Below, in pieces: positions 40,180 to 48,480 of a stretch of DNA of 64,000 bases. Below the pieces are notes generated by a model. The model was not told the DNA's origin and did no database searches. It saw nothing but the letters and a program-made list of their open reading frames with translations. Within the stretch, counting starts at the first letter, position 1, and every line of letters begins with the position of its first letter. Source of the stretch: JBCFAY01 sp038562375 (GTDB lineage: Bacteria > Bacillota > Clostridia > Christensenellales > CAG-138); NCBI GenBank assembly GCA_038562375.1, contig JBCFAY010000011.1:1-64000 (forward strand), read 5' to 3'. The position numbers and the translations under genes were made by a program.

Positions 40180-41301
40180 TTACAGCGCCTTGATGTAGCA
40201 GCGGCGGCGCTTGTGCTGCTCCGTCTCAAAGAAGCGCCACTGCGCCTGAACTTTTTCGTTGGTTTCAAGCTCCGGGCCGGTCTCCGCAAAACGGATGGAG
40301 GTTCCCACGACATTTTTGAGGATTTCATTGATCAAAATCGAGTTGACGCCGCTGCCCTGAAGATCGGGCCGCACCGCCACCAGAAAGAGCTCCAGCGCCT
40401 CGTTCCTGCCCTTGAGCGCCCGAAGCACCTGCAGGAAGCCGAACGGGAAAAGACGCCCGCCGTTTTTCTGGAACGCGCCCGAAAGCGACGGCGCGGCAAC
40501 GCCGAAAGCGACCAGTTCGCCCTCTTCGTTGAGGATGAACTTGATAAAGCGCGGATCCAGAAGCGGCAGGAACTTATTCGTGTAATGCACGACCTGCCTT
40601 TGTGTAAGCGGAACCACGCCGTAGAGATGCTGATACGCGTCGTTGAGAAGGTCGAACGCCGCGCGAATATAGGGCTTGATATCCCGGCGGCTGTTTAGCT
40701 TCGCGATCGTATACTTGCCGCGCTTTTGCACGAGCTCGGCGATGCGTATGAGCTTCTCCGGCGGGTGCTCCGGGACATGGATGAGCATCTCCACCCAATC
40801 CGTATCCTTTGTGTAGCCGATCCGCTCCATGTGTTCGTTGTAATACGGATGATTGTAATAGGTATAAAACAGGCTCCTGCGATCGTACCCTTCCACGAGC
40901 ATTCCCTCGCGGTCGAGATCGGAAAAGCCGAGCGGGCCGTGCACCTCGAGGCAGTCCTTCTCGCGCGCGTAAGCTTCCACCGCGCCAAAGAGCGCGTCGA
41001 CCACCTCGGCGTCGTCGATGAAGTCTACCTGCGTGAAGCGCATCCGCTTATGGCCCCATTTCCTGTTCGCCACATTGCTTAGGATCGCGCCGATGCGCCC
41101 GACGATGCGGCCGTCGCGGTATGCGAGGAAGCATTTGCCCTCGCAATACTCGAAGGCGGGGTTCTTCTCTCTGTCCCAGTCCGCTACGTCGTCCTCAAAG
41201 GTCGACGGGACATAATAGGGATTTCCCTTGTAGAGCCGGTTCGGATAATCGACGAACTTCTTTAGATCCTGTTTGCTCGTAACCTCGCGGATCTCAACCA
41301 T
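40180..41301 (-). CDS. GNAT-like acyltransferase-fold protein (YghO-like)
   Basis: 373 aa from ATG 41301 (GGGGG five bases upstream). N-terminal GNAT-like half (KKFVDYPNRLYKGNPYYVPS, GRIVGRIGAILSN, EVHGPLGFSDLDREGMLVEG) and a second acetyltransferase-like half (ELVAFGVAAPSLS, LFLVAVRPDLQGSGVNSILI). Matches the ~375-aa YghO-like family of unknown substrate. Upstream of the TauE-like genes on the same strand. Confidence 0.8.
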   Translation of the reverse strand: MVEIREVTSKQDLKKFVDYPNRLYKGNPYYVPSTFEDDVADWDREKNPAFEYCEGKCFLAYRDGRIVGRIGAILSNVANRKWGHKRMRFTQVDFIDDAEVVDALFGAVEAYAREKDCLEVHGPLGFSDLDREGMLVEGYDRRSLFYTYYNHPYYNEHMERIGYTKDTDWVEMLIHVPEHPPEKLIRIAELVQKRGKYTIAKLNSRRDIKPYIRAAFDLLNDAYQHLYGVVPLTQRQVVHYTNKFLPLLDPRFIKFILNEEGELVAFGVAAPSLSGAFQKNGGRLFPFGFLQVLRALKGRNEALELFLVAVRPDLQGSGVNSILINEILKNVVGTSIRFAETGPELETNEKVQAQWRFFETEQHKRRRCYIKAL

Positions 41302-41460
41302 ATAAACCCCCACAAATTAATAAGAATAATGCCCCAGAATCTTATTATTATAGCAGATCTAATAATTCAAGGCAACGAGCGGCAAAGTGGCCCGCGTCGG
41401 ACGGATTGCCCCCCAACTGTCCAGATGGCGAAACAAGAATTTTTGCCGCGATAAAAACGA

Positions 41461-42852
41461 TTAAGCGGGATTTGCGCATTTCTCGAGGCGGGTCATAATG
41501 CGCATTTCCCGCGCGACGAAGAATATCGCGAGCGCCGCCGCGAAACCGTCGGCGATCGGCCCGGCGTACATGACGCCGTCGATCCCGAAAAACAGCGGGA
41601 AGAGGAGTATGAGCGGCAGAAGGAAAAGGATCTGCCGCGTCAAGGACAGGAAAATACCCAGCGTGGCCTTGCCTATCGACGTAAGGAACGTCGAGGTGAT
41701 GATCTGCAGGCCGTTGAGGAACGTCATCATCAGGAAGATGCGGAAGTACTTCTCGGCAAACCGGTAGTACGCCTCGCTCCCCTCGCCGAAGATGCTCACG
41801 ATCTGGCGCGGGAAGAGCTGGAAGCACAAAAACGCGATGACCGCGACTACCGTCGCGCTGATCGCCGCCTTGCGGTAGGTTTCCTTCACGCGGCCATAGT
41901 TCTTCGCGCCGTAGTTATAGCCGTTGATGGGCTGGCAGCCCTGAGCGATCCCAAGGGTGATAGCAAAGAGCAGAATGCTTACTTTGGTGATCACGCCGAC
42001 GCAGGCGAGCGGAATTTCGCTGCCGTATTCCGACTTCGCGCCGTATTCGGTGAGCGTGTTGTTCATCGTGATCTGAACGATGGTCATCGCCAGCTGATTA
42101 AAGCATGCGGCCATGCCCAGCGAGGCGATCGCAACAGTGTTTTTGAACCGCGGGATCAGGTATTCGCGGGTGAGCTTGAGCGTCCTGAACCTTGAAAAGT
42201 AATACAGCACCAGAAGCGCCGAGACGATCTGCCCGATGGTCGTTGCGAGCGCCGCGCCCGCGATGCCCATATTGAGGCCGAAAATCAGTATCGGGTCGAG
42301 TATGATGTTCAATACCGCGCCGCTGGTCATGCTGATCATCGCAAATTTCGGGCTTCCGTCCGCGCGCACGAGATGGCTTCCGCCCGTGCCGAGGATATAG
42401 AACGGTATGCCCCGCGCAGTGATGCTCGTGTAGGTCAGCGCATAGGGCATCACGATCTCGGTCGCGCCGAAAGCGGTCATCAGCGGCCTCAGCAGCGCGA
42501 ATATGAACGCGGCGAGCGCGACGCCGCTGACCACCATAAAGGTAATGCCGGTCCCCGCGGTATGCCCGGCGTTCTCCCTATGTCCCCTGCCGAGCTCCAG
42601 GCTGAAGTTGGATGCACTGCCCACGCCGAGGAGCAAAGCGATGGCAAGGCTGATCGTTACGATCGGAAAAGCGACGTTGGTCGCCGCATTCCCGAGCAGC
42701 CCCGCGCTCCGGCCGATGAATATCTGGTCGACGATATTATACGAGGCGCTGACCAATCCGCTGATGATGGAAGGTATGGCAAACTTCGGTATGAGTTTTG
42801 AGATCTTCTCCGTCGCCAAGGGATTTGCCTTGACCGCCGTGTTCTCGTTCAC
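41461..42852 (-). CDS. MATE family multidrug/Na+ antiporter
   Basis: 463 aa from GTG 42852 (GGGAG upstream). Twelve TM helices in two repeats, with LIPKFAIPSIISGLVSASYN, IFIGRSAGLLGNAATNVAFP and INGYNYGAKNYGRVKETYRK, typical of the DinF/NorM-type MATE family in Clostridia. Exports cationic drugs or metabolites. A structured leader of about 210 bases precedes it. Confidence 0.93.
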   Translation of the reverse strand: MNENTAVKANPLATEKISKLIPKFAIPSIISGLVSASYNIVDQIFIGRSAGLLGNAATNVAFPIVTISLAIALLLGVGSASNFSLELGRGHRENAGHTAGTGITFMVVSGVALAAFIFALLRPLMTAFGATEIVMPYALTYTSITARGIPFYILGTGGSHLVRADGSPKFAMISMTSGAVLNIILDPILIFGLNMGIAGAALATTIGQIVSALLVLYYFSRFRTLKLTREYLIPRFKNTVAIASLGMAACFNQLAMTIVQITMNNTLTEYGAKSEYGSEIPLACVGVITKVSILLFAITLGIAQGCQPINGYNYGAKNYGRVKETYRKAAISATVVAVIAFLCFQLFPRQIVSIFGEGSEAYYRFAEKYFRIFLMMTFLNGLQIITSTFLTSIGKATLGIFLSLTRQILFLLPLILLFPLFFGIDGVMYAGPIADGFAAALAIFFVAREMRIMTRLEKCANPA

Positions 42853-43068
42853 AGGATTTCCCGCTCCCTAAATTGATTTGGCCCGCAACGGCCCATCTTA
42901 AAAATGCCGCCGATCCGGCAGTCTCCCGGCGGCGGCAAAAAACCGTTCTAAGGCGAATGGCCGCGCTTGCCTGCAAAGAAAGGAAGCCCTTTCGGCCTTG
43001 GCAAAAAAGGCCGGACCCTTTTCCTTGCGCCGACCGATCCATCCGATTGCACGCGTTCCCTACTGGTC
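42853..43068 (-). promoter_or_regulatory. Long structured leader of the MATE gene with possible attenuator
   Basis: About 210 transcribed bases precede the GTG. On the minus strand they contain GGCCTT-7-AAGGCC (around 42990-43010), then a large GCCGCC...GGCGGC hairpin (42905-42936) followed by ATTTTTA, which looks like a terminator upstream of the start. This suggests attenuation or a small-molecule sensor; no known riboswitch consensus was recognised. Confidence 0.4.
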
Positions 43069-43096
43069 ATTGTAGTACGATTGCGGAAAATATCAA
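43069..43096 (-). promoter_or_regulatory. Promoter of the MATE gene
   Basis: Minus strand: TTGATA (43091-43096), 16-base spacer, TACAAT (43069-43074). Places transcription start near 43062. Confidence 0.55.
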
Positions 43097-43330
43097 TGTC
43101 TAATTCCGCTTTGCGCCTGTGCTTACAAGAATAAATCGTTCGCGTCCGATAAAAAAGCCATAGGCAAACCCGGCGCGCAATGCCTGATTTGCCGCGCAGA
43201 CCGCCGCCGTTTCCCGATGAAACGCCTGCTTAGCCGGTCCATTTTTACGCATACTATCGTCAAATGCGCTGAAAAAATCCTATGGCGGAGTTGCCCCCGG
43301 TCGGAATGAGCAAAATGAACAGAGGAAATC
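43097..43330. other. Intergenic region between MATE and CBO0543 genes
   Basis: No convincing gene or RNA seen. The last 25 bases hold the ribosome binding site of the CBO0543 gene (AGAGGAAATC before the ATG). Confidence 0.5.
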
Positions 43331-43891
43331 ATGTTTGATCCGGATCTTCTGGAAGCGGTTGACCGCATAACCGAGCAGTATGTCGCGATACACGACGAGA
43401 TCGAGCGTGTCTGGGCAGAGCACATGGTGTTCACATGGCACTGGTGGACCAGCGTGGGGCTGGCGGTGTTGCCCTGGATACTATGGTTTATCGTTCGGGA
43501 TAAAAAGAACACGCACCGCCTGCTCTACGCGGGCATGTTTACGGCGTTTATGGCGACAATACTGTGCATGGCCGGATCGTCTCAGAGCGCCTGGAACTAC
43601 AACACCTGGCTGCTCCCATGGTTTCCCCAATACCTGTCCTGGGACTGGACGATCATGCCCGTCACCTCGATGCTGTTTTACCAGTCCTTCCCGAAAATCA
43701 ACCCGTGGCTGAAGGGAGCGTTTTTCACGTTATTCGCGTCCTACGTGGTGGAGCCGGTGTTCATCTGGATGGGGTTCTATGAGCCCTCCGCTTGGGAGCA
43801 CCATTATTCCGTGCCGATCTACCTGGCAATCTACATGATCGGGTACTGGCTGTACACGCGCCGTTTCCCACCGAAGGAATCGGAAGCCTAA
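43331..43891 (+). CDS. CBO0543-family membrane protein
   Basis: 186 aa with five TM helices; soluble N-terminal helix (1-30), then MVFTWHWWTSVGLAVLPWIL, WDWTIMPVTSMLFYQSFPK and YMIGYWLYTRRF. Matches the CBO0543 family that is confined to spore-forming Bacillota and thought to be sporulation- or envelope-related. Isolated gene on plus. Confidence 0.85.
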   Translation: MFDPDLLEAVDRITEQYVAIHDEIERVWAEHMVFTWHWWTSVGLAVLPWILWFIVRDKKNTHRLLYAGMFTAFMATILCMAGSSQSAWNYNTWLLPWFPQYLSWDWTIMPVTSMLFYQSFPKINPWLKGAFFTLFASYVVEPVFIWMGFYEPSAWEHHYSVPIYLAIYMIGYWLYTRRFPPKESEA

Positions 43892-43966
43892 ACCCGTGGC
43901 GACCGGTTGGTACGACCGGCAAAACACAGTAAAAGAGCAAAGGAACATAACGTTTCTGATTGTAAA

Positions 43967-44230
43967 GGCGGTGCCCCTTCGGGAGCGCCGCCTCAAAAAT
44001 CCCTTAAAACACGACTACGCTCTGCTTATAGCCGTAGGCTTCCAATCCGTCATTTTGCAGCGACACGTGCGGTGCAAAATGACACCTTGAAGTGCTTTTC
44101 GGCCCGACAGTTCGAAGGAAAGGCAAAGGGTACTGAATCGATGCGGATTTAGTACCCTTTGCCTTAGCGAGAACCGAGGGGCGAAAAGCACGGTGAGCTT
44201 CGAAAAAGTGGAAGAATCCACTTTTTCGAA
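43967..44230. repeat. Cluster of four large inverted repeats
   Basis: In 264 noncoding bases: a 26-base imperfect hairpin (43967-43992); 11-bp arms at 44049-44059 / 44073-44083; a nested hairpin with outer 10-bp arms (44092-44101 / 44182-44191) and inner 15-bp arms (44120-44134 / 44151-44165); and perfect 14-bp arms (44199-44212 / 44217-44230) around a four-base loop. Neither strand codes. The last hairpin could terminate the LCP gene; the rest resembles a MITE or structured RNA. Confidence 0.6.
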
Positions 44231-44237
44231 ATCTACC

Positions 44238-45851
44238 CTATATCCCGCCCAAACCGGTCCCGAGCCCCGTGCTCGGCGTGGGCGTGGCGAACGGATCGAT
44301 GATCGGGATGAGCGGCGTTACGGTGGGCTCGAATATCGCCTTCTGCTGCGCGACGAGGCTGCTCAGAGCAGCGGTGGCGCTGTCGAGCTGGGCCTTATCC
44401 TCAAGGTCGATCGCGGTCTGCAGATTTTCGATCGCGGCCTGAATCTGCGCTTTCGCGTCCGCGGACATCAGCGAGCCGTACTGGGCCAAAAGCGCCTCGG
44501 CGCTCGAGATCGTACTCTCGGCAAGCGCGAGCTCGCCGGCGATCGCCGCGCGGTTCGCCTCGATCGCGGCCTTGATGTTGTTGATATCGATGTCCGAATC
44601 GATTGCCGCATTGATCCCGAACACATCCGAGACAAGCTTTTTCAGCTTTGAGGTGCTCACGCCCCAATAGCTGGTATTCTGAACGTTGAGGAACCCGCCG
44701 TCCACGGTATGTCTTTCAAGCTGGGATTGATCCATCTTGAGCGCGAGCAGCGCGAGCGACGAAATCTGGGTGAAGTTCAGGTTGGTCTCGATGTTCGTCT
44801 CGACCGCCTGATAGATGCTCGGGATGTTCACGATCTGGCCGGTGCTCTTGAGCTGCTGGAAGATCGTCATGATCATGCGCTGCTGGCGGTCGACGCGCGC
44901 GATATCGCTCGAGCCTTTGCGCTGGCGGCAGTAATCGAGCACCTGCTGCCCATTCAGATGCTGCTGGCCGGGTTGGAGCGTGCGCCCGTTCATGTTGACG
45001 GTAATGTCGACGTTGTAGTCCACGCCGCCCATCGCGTCGACGACCTGCTTGACGACATTCATATTGAAGCCCAGGTAATAATTGACCGGGATACCGCCCA
45101 GAAGCTTGCTCACGGTCATGCAGGCGTACCCGTAGCCGTTCTTTTTGGATCCGCCGCCGCTCGAGAACGCGCTGTTGATCTTATTCATGCCGGTGACGTT
45201 TTGATCGCTCGTGACGAGGCCGCCCTTCGCGCTGTAGATCTTCACAAAGCTGTCGCGCGGGATCGAGATCATATCCACGTCGTTGTTGTCGAAATTGATG
45301 GAAACGAGTATCATCGTATCCGTGCGGAATGAACCCCAGTTTTCGCGTTCCGTGCTCTCGTCGATGCCGACTACCAGGATGTTCACGCGGTTCTTCATGA
45401 ATTCCAAATCCGCCTGGCTCAAAAGCGCCTGCTCGGGATCCGGCGTCGCCACGGCAGGGGTCTGACCCGTCGCCGCCGGAGCTACCGTTTCCTCCGCGGC
45501 AGGCGTAGGCGTCGGCGAATCGAACAGGCCCGCCGGATTGGATACATCTACAACGAACTTAACAACAAAAAAAAGCAGCACGCACAGCGCAACGCCGCCC
45601 GCGATGAGCAGCGTTTTCTTGAGCGTGGACGGCTTGCGTTTCCTTGCGGCATGTACGCTTGTGCTCCGGATGTAATCCGACGCCGGGGATCTCTCCGATC
45701 CCGCGGAACCCGATAACTGTTCCTTCGGCGGTTCCGGGCTGTTCTGTCGCGCCCCGTTGAGACTGCTGTCGGGAGAGGACGCCGGTTGCTTCTTTGTAGG
45801 GGCGCCCATGCCGACACGCCTGATGCCGCGGGGATTGTTCCTATTTGCCAT
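44238..45851 (-). CDS. LytR-CpsA-Psr (LCP) family glycopolymer transferase
   Basis: 537 aa from ATG 45851 (weak site). Cytosolic basic N-terminus with Pro/Ser-rich segment, TM helix (LLIAGGVALCVLLFFVVKFV), Pro/Thr linker, then the LCP domain (NRVNILVVGIDESTERENWG, DMISIPRDSFVKI, NKINSAFSSGG, QVLDYCRQRKGSSDIARVDR). LCP enzymes attach wall teichoic acid or other glycopolymers to peptidoglycan. The C-terminal 170 residues are a helical, Ala-rich extension ending in a Pro/Thr tail, which is not usual for the family. Confidence 0.92.
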   Translation of the reverse strand: MANRNNPRGIRRVGMGAPTKKQPASSPDSSLNGARQNSPEPPKEQLSGSAGSERSPASDYIRSTSVHAARKRKPSTLKKTLLIAGGVALCVLLFFVVKFVVDVSNPAGLFDSPTPTPAAEETVAPAATGQTPAVATPDPEQALLSQADLEFMKNRVNILVVGIDESTERENWGSFRTDTMILVSINFDNNDVDMISIPRDSFVKIYSAKGGLVTSDQNVTGMNKINSAFSSGGGSKKNGYGYACMTVSKLLGGIPVNYYLGFNMNVVKQVVDAMGGVDYNVDITVNMNGRTLQPGQQHLNGQQVLDYCRQRKGSSDIARVDRQQRMIMTIFQQLKSTGQIVNIPSIYQAVETNIETNLNFTQISSLALLALKMDQSQLERHTVDGGFLNVQNTSYWGVSTSKLKKLVSDVFGINAAIDSDIDINNIKAAIEANRAAIAGELALAESTISSAEALLAQYGSLMSADAKAQIQAAIENLQTAIDLEDKAQLDSATAALSSLVAQQKAIFEPTVTPLIPIIDPFATPTPSTGLGTGLGGI

Positions 45852-45867
45852 CTTCGCTGGATGCCTT

Positions 45868-45897
45868 TCTGTATTCAATAATCTGTATTCAATAATC
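45868..45897. repeat. Tandem 14-bp repeat in the LCP leader
   Basis: TCTGTATTCAATAA occurs twice head to tail (45868-45881 and 45882-45895), between a TATAAT-like -10 box and the LCP start. Possibly recent slippage, perhaps affecting leader length or expression. Confidence 0.5.
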
Positions 45898-45975
45898 AGG
45901 TCTATCCGCATTATACTGCGAATAGACCCGAATTCCTATGGAGGGCAGGTCACAAATTGTAAAAAAATTATGTCA

Positions 45976-47496
45976 TTATGAGGTTTCTACCTGCAATAAT
46001 AAGCCGGGATTATACATGAGCGGCTTTCGCAGGAACACCATGCCCGGGGATTCGATCAGCCTGCCGTTTTCGAGCATCCATACCCTCGTTACGCCGGGAA
46101 GCTTCGCCGCGGTATCGATAACGCCGAACAGGAACATCCTCTCCCGGCGATCGCCGGGAATGTCCGCCCATCCGCCTTCGATGAGCTCCCTGAGCTTATC
46201 GGAGAAGCCCTCCGCCCAGTCGATCACCGCGATGCCGCCGACGATATAGACGTCCAACACGTCGTCCTCGGTAAACACGCGGTACGCTACGCCGGGGTCT
46301 GCGGCGCTTGTAAACATCGCCTTGACGCGCTCGAGAGGATCGTATACCGCGCCCTGCGCGACGGCGCTATGCACGGCGTAAAGCGCCGACCCATCCGACG
46401 CGGGAAACGCGAGCTCGACCGTATGGCCGATCATGCCCGCGAAGCGCTCCCTCGAATAGAATTGGCCCTGATTGAGCTGCGTAACCGTGCCGTCCTCCTC
46501 GACGAAGCTGATCAACACGCCCCGCACCTCCGGTATAAAGCCGATGATCGACAGCACCATCGCCGCGCAGATATTCTGCTCGGAATACACGCCCGCCGGC
46601 CGGTTGAACACGAGGTGCACGAGACATTCGTTGGCGACCGTCCCATCCTCCCTGAGCACGGTAAAGCCGTCGCCGACGATGATCGGCTCGATCAAAGGCT
46701 CCTCGGCGAGCGTCAGATCGGCGGGCAGTACGGGCCTTAAACTCTCCTGGCCGGTTACGCCCAGCGTAAGCTCGTCGATGAGCGCGTGCACGATCTCGGA
46801 TAGGGGCGCTGCTTTGCTGTAATGCAGCTGCCGGTTGTTCCCGATCAAATACTGCTCCGTTGCGTCGAGAAAATACAGCGTGGCGTCCGCCGTTTCAAAT
46901 GTCCCGGCCTCGGTCTGCTGCCCCTGATCGACGGAATAGCGCTCAAACACCCGCTCGACATACAGGTCCAGCGCGCCGTCGATCGGGGTTTGAGCGCCCA
47001 GCGGCCTTCCCATGAACCCCGGTTCCTGCTCCTCGAGATAGACGTTGACCGATTGTATGCCCGTTTCGGCGGCACATACCGCCGCCGCGACGGCCGTGCG
47101 CGCGATGATCCAGTCCTGCAGCGGCGGCATTTGTCCGGAGAGCAAAACGTTCGCAACCTTGGAGGTCAATTCCACATCCTCGACATGCAGCCCCTCGGGC
47201 AGCGATGCTTCCAGGGAGGGGCTTTGCGGGCCTTCGAGCATAGCGTCGATCACCGCCTCGGCGCGCGACTGCCCCGAAAACCGATCGACCTCGCGCTCCT
47301 CGACGGCGAGAGCGCGCGATTCCGACACGAAATACAGCTGCGCCATAAAGGTTTCCTCCGGCTGATCCTCCGGCGGAACCTTGGGCGGCTGCTGATCGAC
47401 CAGCACGAGTTGTTCGGGCGGATCCGTGCGCTCCGCGCAGCCCGCGAGCAGCAGACAGCACAGGATCGCCGCAAAAACCCGGATTGTTTTGTTCAT
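45976..47496 (-). CDS. GerMN-domain lipoprotein (large)
   Basis: 506 aa from ATG 47496 (a GTG three codons earlier is possible). Signal peptide with lipobox LLAGC. Two GerMN-like domains and a middle LpqB/GerMN-type region: MAQLYFVSESRALAVEE, RSEAVIDAMLEGPQ-type 'AEAVIDAMLEGPQSPSLEAS', SEIVHALIDEL, NECLVHLVFNRPAGVYSE. LpqB/GerMN lipoproteins accompany MtrAB/WalRK-type two-component systems. Membrane anchored outside the cell. It starts 15 bases after its smaller paralogue ends. Confidence 0.85.
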   Translation of the reverse strand: MNKTIRVFAAILCCLLLAGCAERTDPPEQLVLVDQQPPKVPPEDQPEETFMAQLYFVSESRALAVEEREVDRFSGQSRAEAVIDAMLEGPQSPSLEASLPEGLHVEDVELTSKVANVLLSGQMPPLQDWIIARTAVAAAVCAAETGIQSVNVYLEEQEPGFMGRPLGAQTPIDGALDLYVERVFERYSVDQGQQTEAGTFETADATLYFLDATEQYLIGNNRQLHYSKAAPLSEIVHALIDELTLGVTGQESLRPVLPADLTLAEEPLIEPIIVGDGFTVLREDGTVANECLVHLVFNRPAGVYSEQNICAAMVLSIIGFIPEVRGVLISFVEEDGTVTQLNQGQFYSRERFAGMIGHTVELAFPASDGSALYAVHSAVAQGAVYDPLERVKAMFTSAADPGVAYRVFTEDDVLDVYIVGGIAVIDWAEGFSDKLRELIEGGWADIPGDRRERMFLFGVIDTAAKLPGVTRVWMLENGRLIESPGMVFLRKPLMYNPGLLLQVETS

Positions 47497-47511
47497 ACTC
47501 CTCACCGCCTT

Positions 47512-48480
47512 CTACCGCTGAAGCAGCATCCAGAGGGAAGTGTAGCCGATCTTGAGCATCTCGCCTTCCCATTGAAGTTTCACGGTAGCATTGGTCGCTT
47601 TTTTCTGCACGCCGTCCTCGCTGTAGCGGAACACAAGGTCCACCTGCGCCTCGGCGCTCAAGCCGTCCTCCGCCATGGCGAAGGAGTTGACCTTATACTC
47701 CTCGAGATCGCCGAGCGTTGAAAGATCCGTCTCAAACTGCGCGTAGTCCGGCTTTTGGAGCGCGCCGCCCTCGTTTTCGGCCAGATACGTATACGCCTGC
47801 TCATATTCGCGCTGCCGGATATGCTCGAGCGCGTACCCGACGATCTTCCCGGCGTCGGCGACAACGGTGCCGTCAAAGCGCATCGGCTCGACGAGCTGGG
47901 AATCGGTGGTCTCGGAACTTGAGAGCCCGAGCATCGCGCGCTGCACGCGCGTGCCCACGCCCGAACCCGTCAGGTCGACGAGCAGGAGCACGCTGTCCGC
48001 GTTTCCAACGCTCATGAGCGAATTGACGATCGCATACACGCTCAACCGCCGCGCCAAATCGATTTCCTCGCGCGTTTTCGCGCCCGGCATCGGATCGAGG
48101 AACGCCCGGTTCATCGTGACATACAGGATTCCCCCGTCCAGGGAGAGCGAAACCATGCGCGTTCCCTCGGGGAATGGGGTGTCCAAATTGCCGTAAAACG
48201 ACGACGGCCCCGCGAGAAGCGAACGCATTACGGCCATCTCCGCGCGCTCGTTCGCGCGGATCTGTACCGTTCTTTTTACCTGCAAAAGGCACGGTTCGTC
48301 GCCGAGACGGAAGAAAAGCGAAGCCTCCGTCTCCCTGGCGACCCCGTCCTCCGGATCGATCTGCGGGAGCGCCTCGTAGGTTTCGTTTTCCTTTATCATG
48401 TTGCTCACGCAGCCGGAAAGGAGCGCCGCGAGCAGCAGCGCGCATACGAGGCGCAGCGCGCGCCAAACGACCTTTTTCAT
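47512..48480 (-). CDS. GerMN-domain lipoprotein (small)
   Basis: 322 aa. Signal peptide with lipobox LLSGC (about 23), GerMN domain at 50-180 (FFRLGDEPCLLQVKRTVQIR, AVMRSLLAGPSSFYG, GILYVTMNRAFLDP), then a NTF2-like C-terminal domain (RQREYEQAYTYLAENEGG, EDGLSAEAQVDLVFRY). Overlaps the kinase gene by four bases, so it belongs to the same operon and probably senses or controls the kinase's extracellular domain. Confidence 0.85.
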   Translation of the reverse strand: MKKVVWRALRLVCALLLAALLSGCVSNMIKENETYEALPQIDPEDGVARETEASLFFRLGDEPCLLQVKRTVQIRANERAEMAVMRSLLAGPSSFYGNLDTPFPEGTRMVSLSLDGGILYVTMNRAFLDPMPGAKTREEIDLARRLSVYAIVNSLMSVGNADSVLLLVDLTGSGVGTRVQRAMLGLSSSETTDSQLVEPMRFDGTVVADAGKIVGYALEHIRQREYEQAYTYLAENEGGALQKPDYAQFETDLSTLGDLEEYKVNSFAMAEDGLSAEAQVDLVFRYSEDGVQKKATNATVKLQWEGEMLKIGYTSLWMLLQR

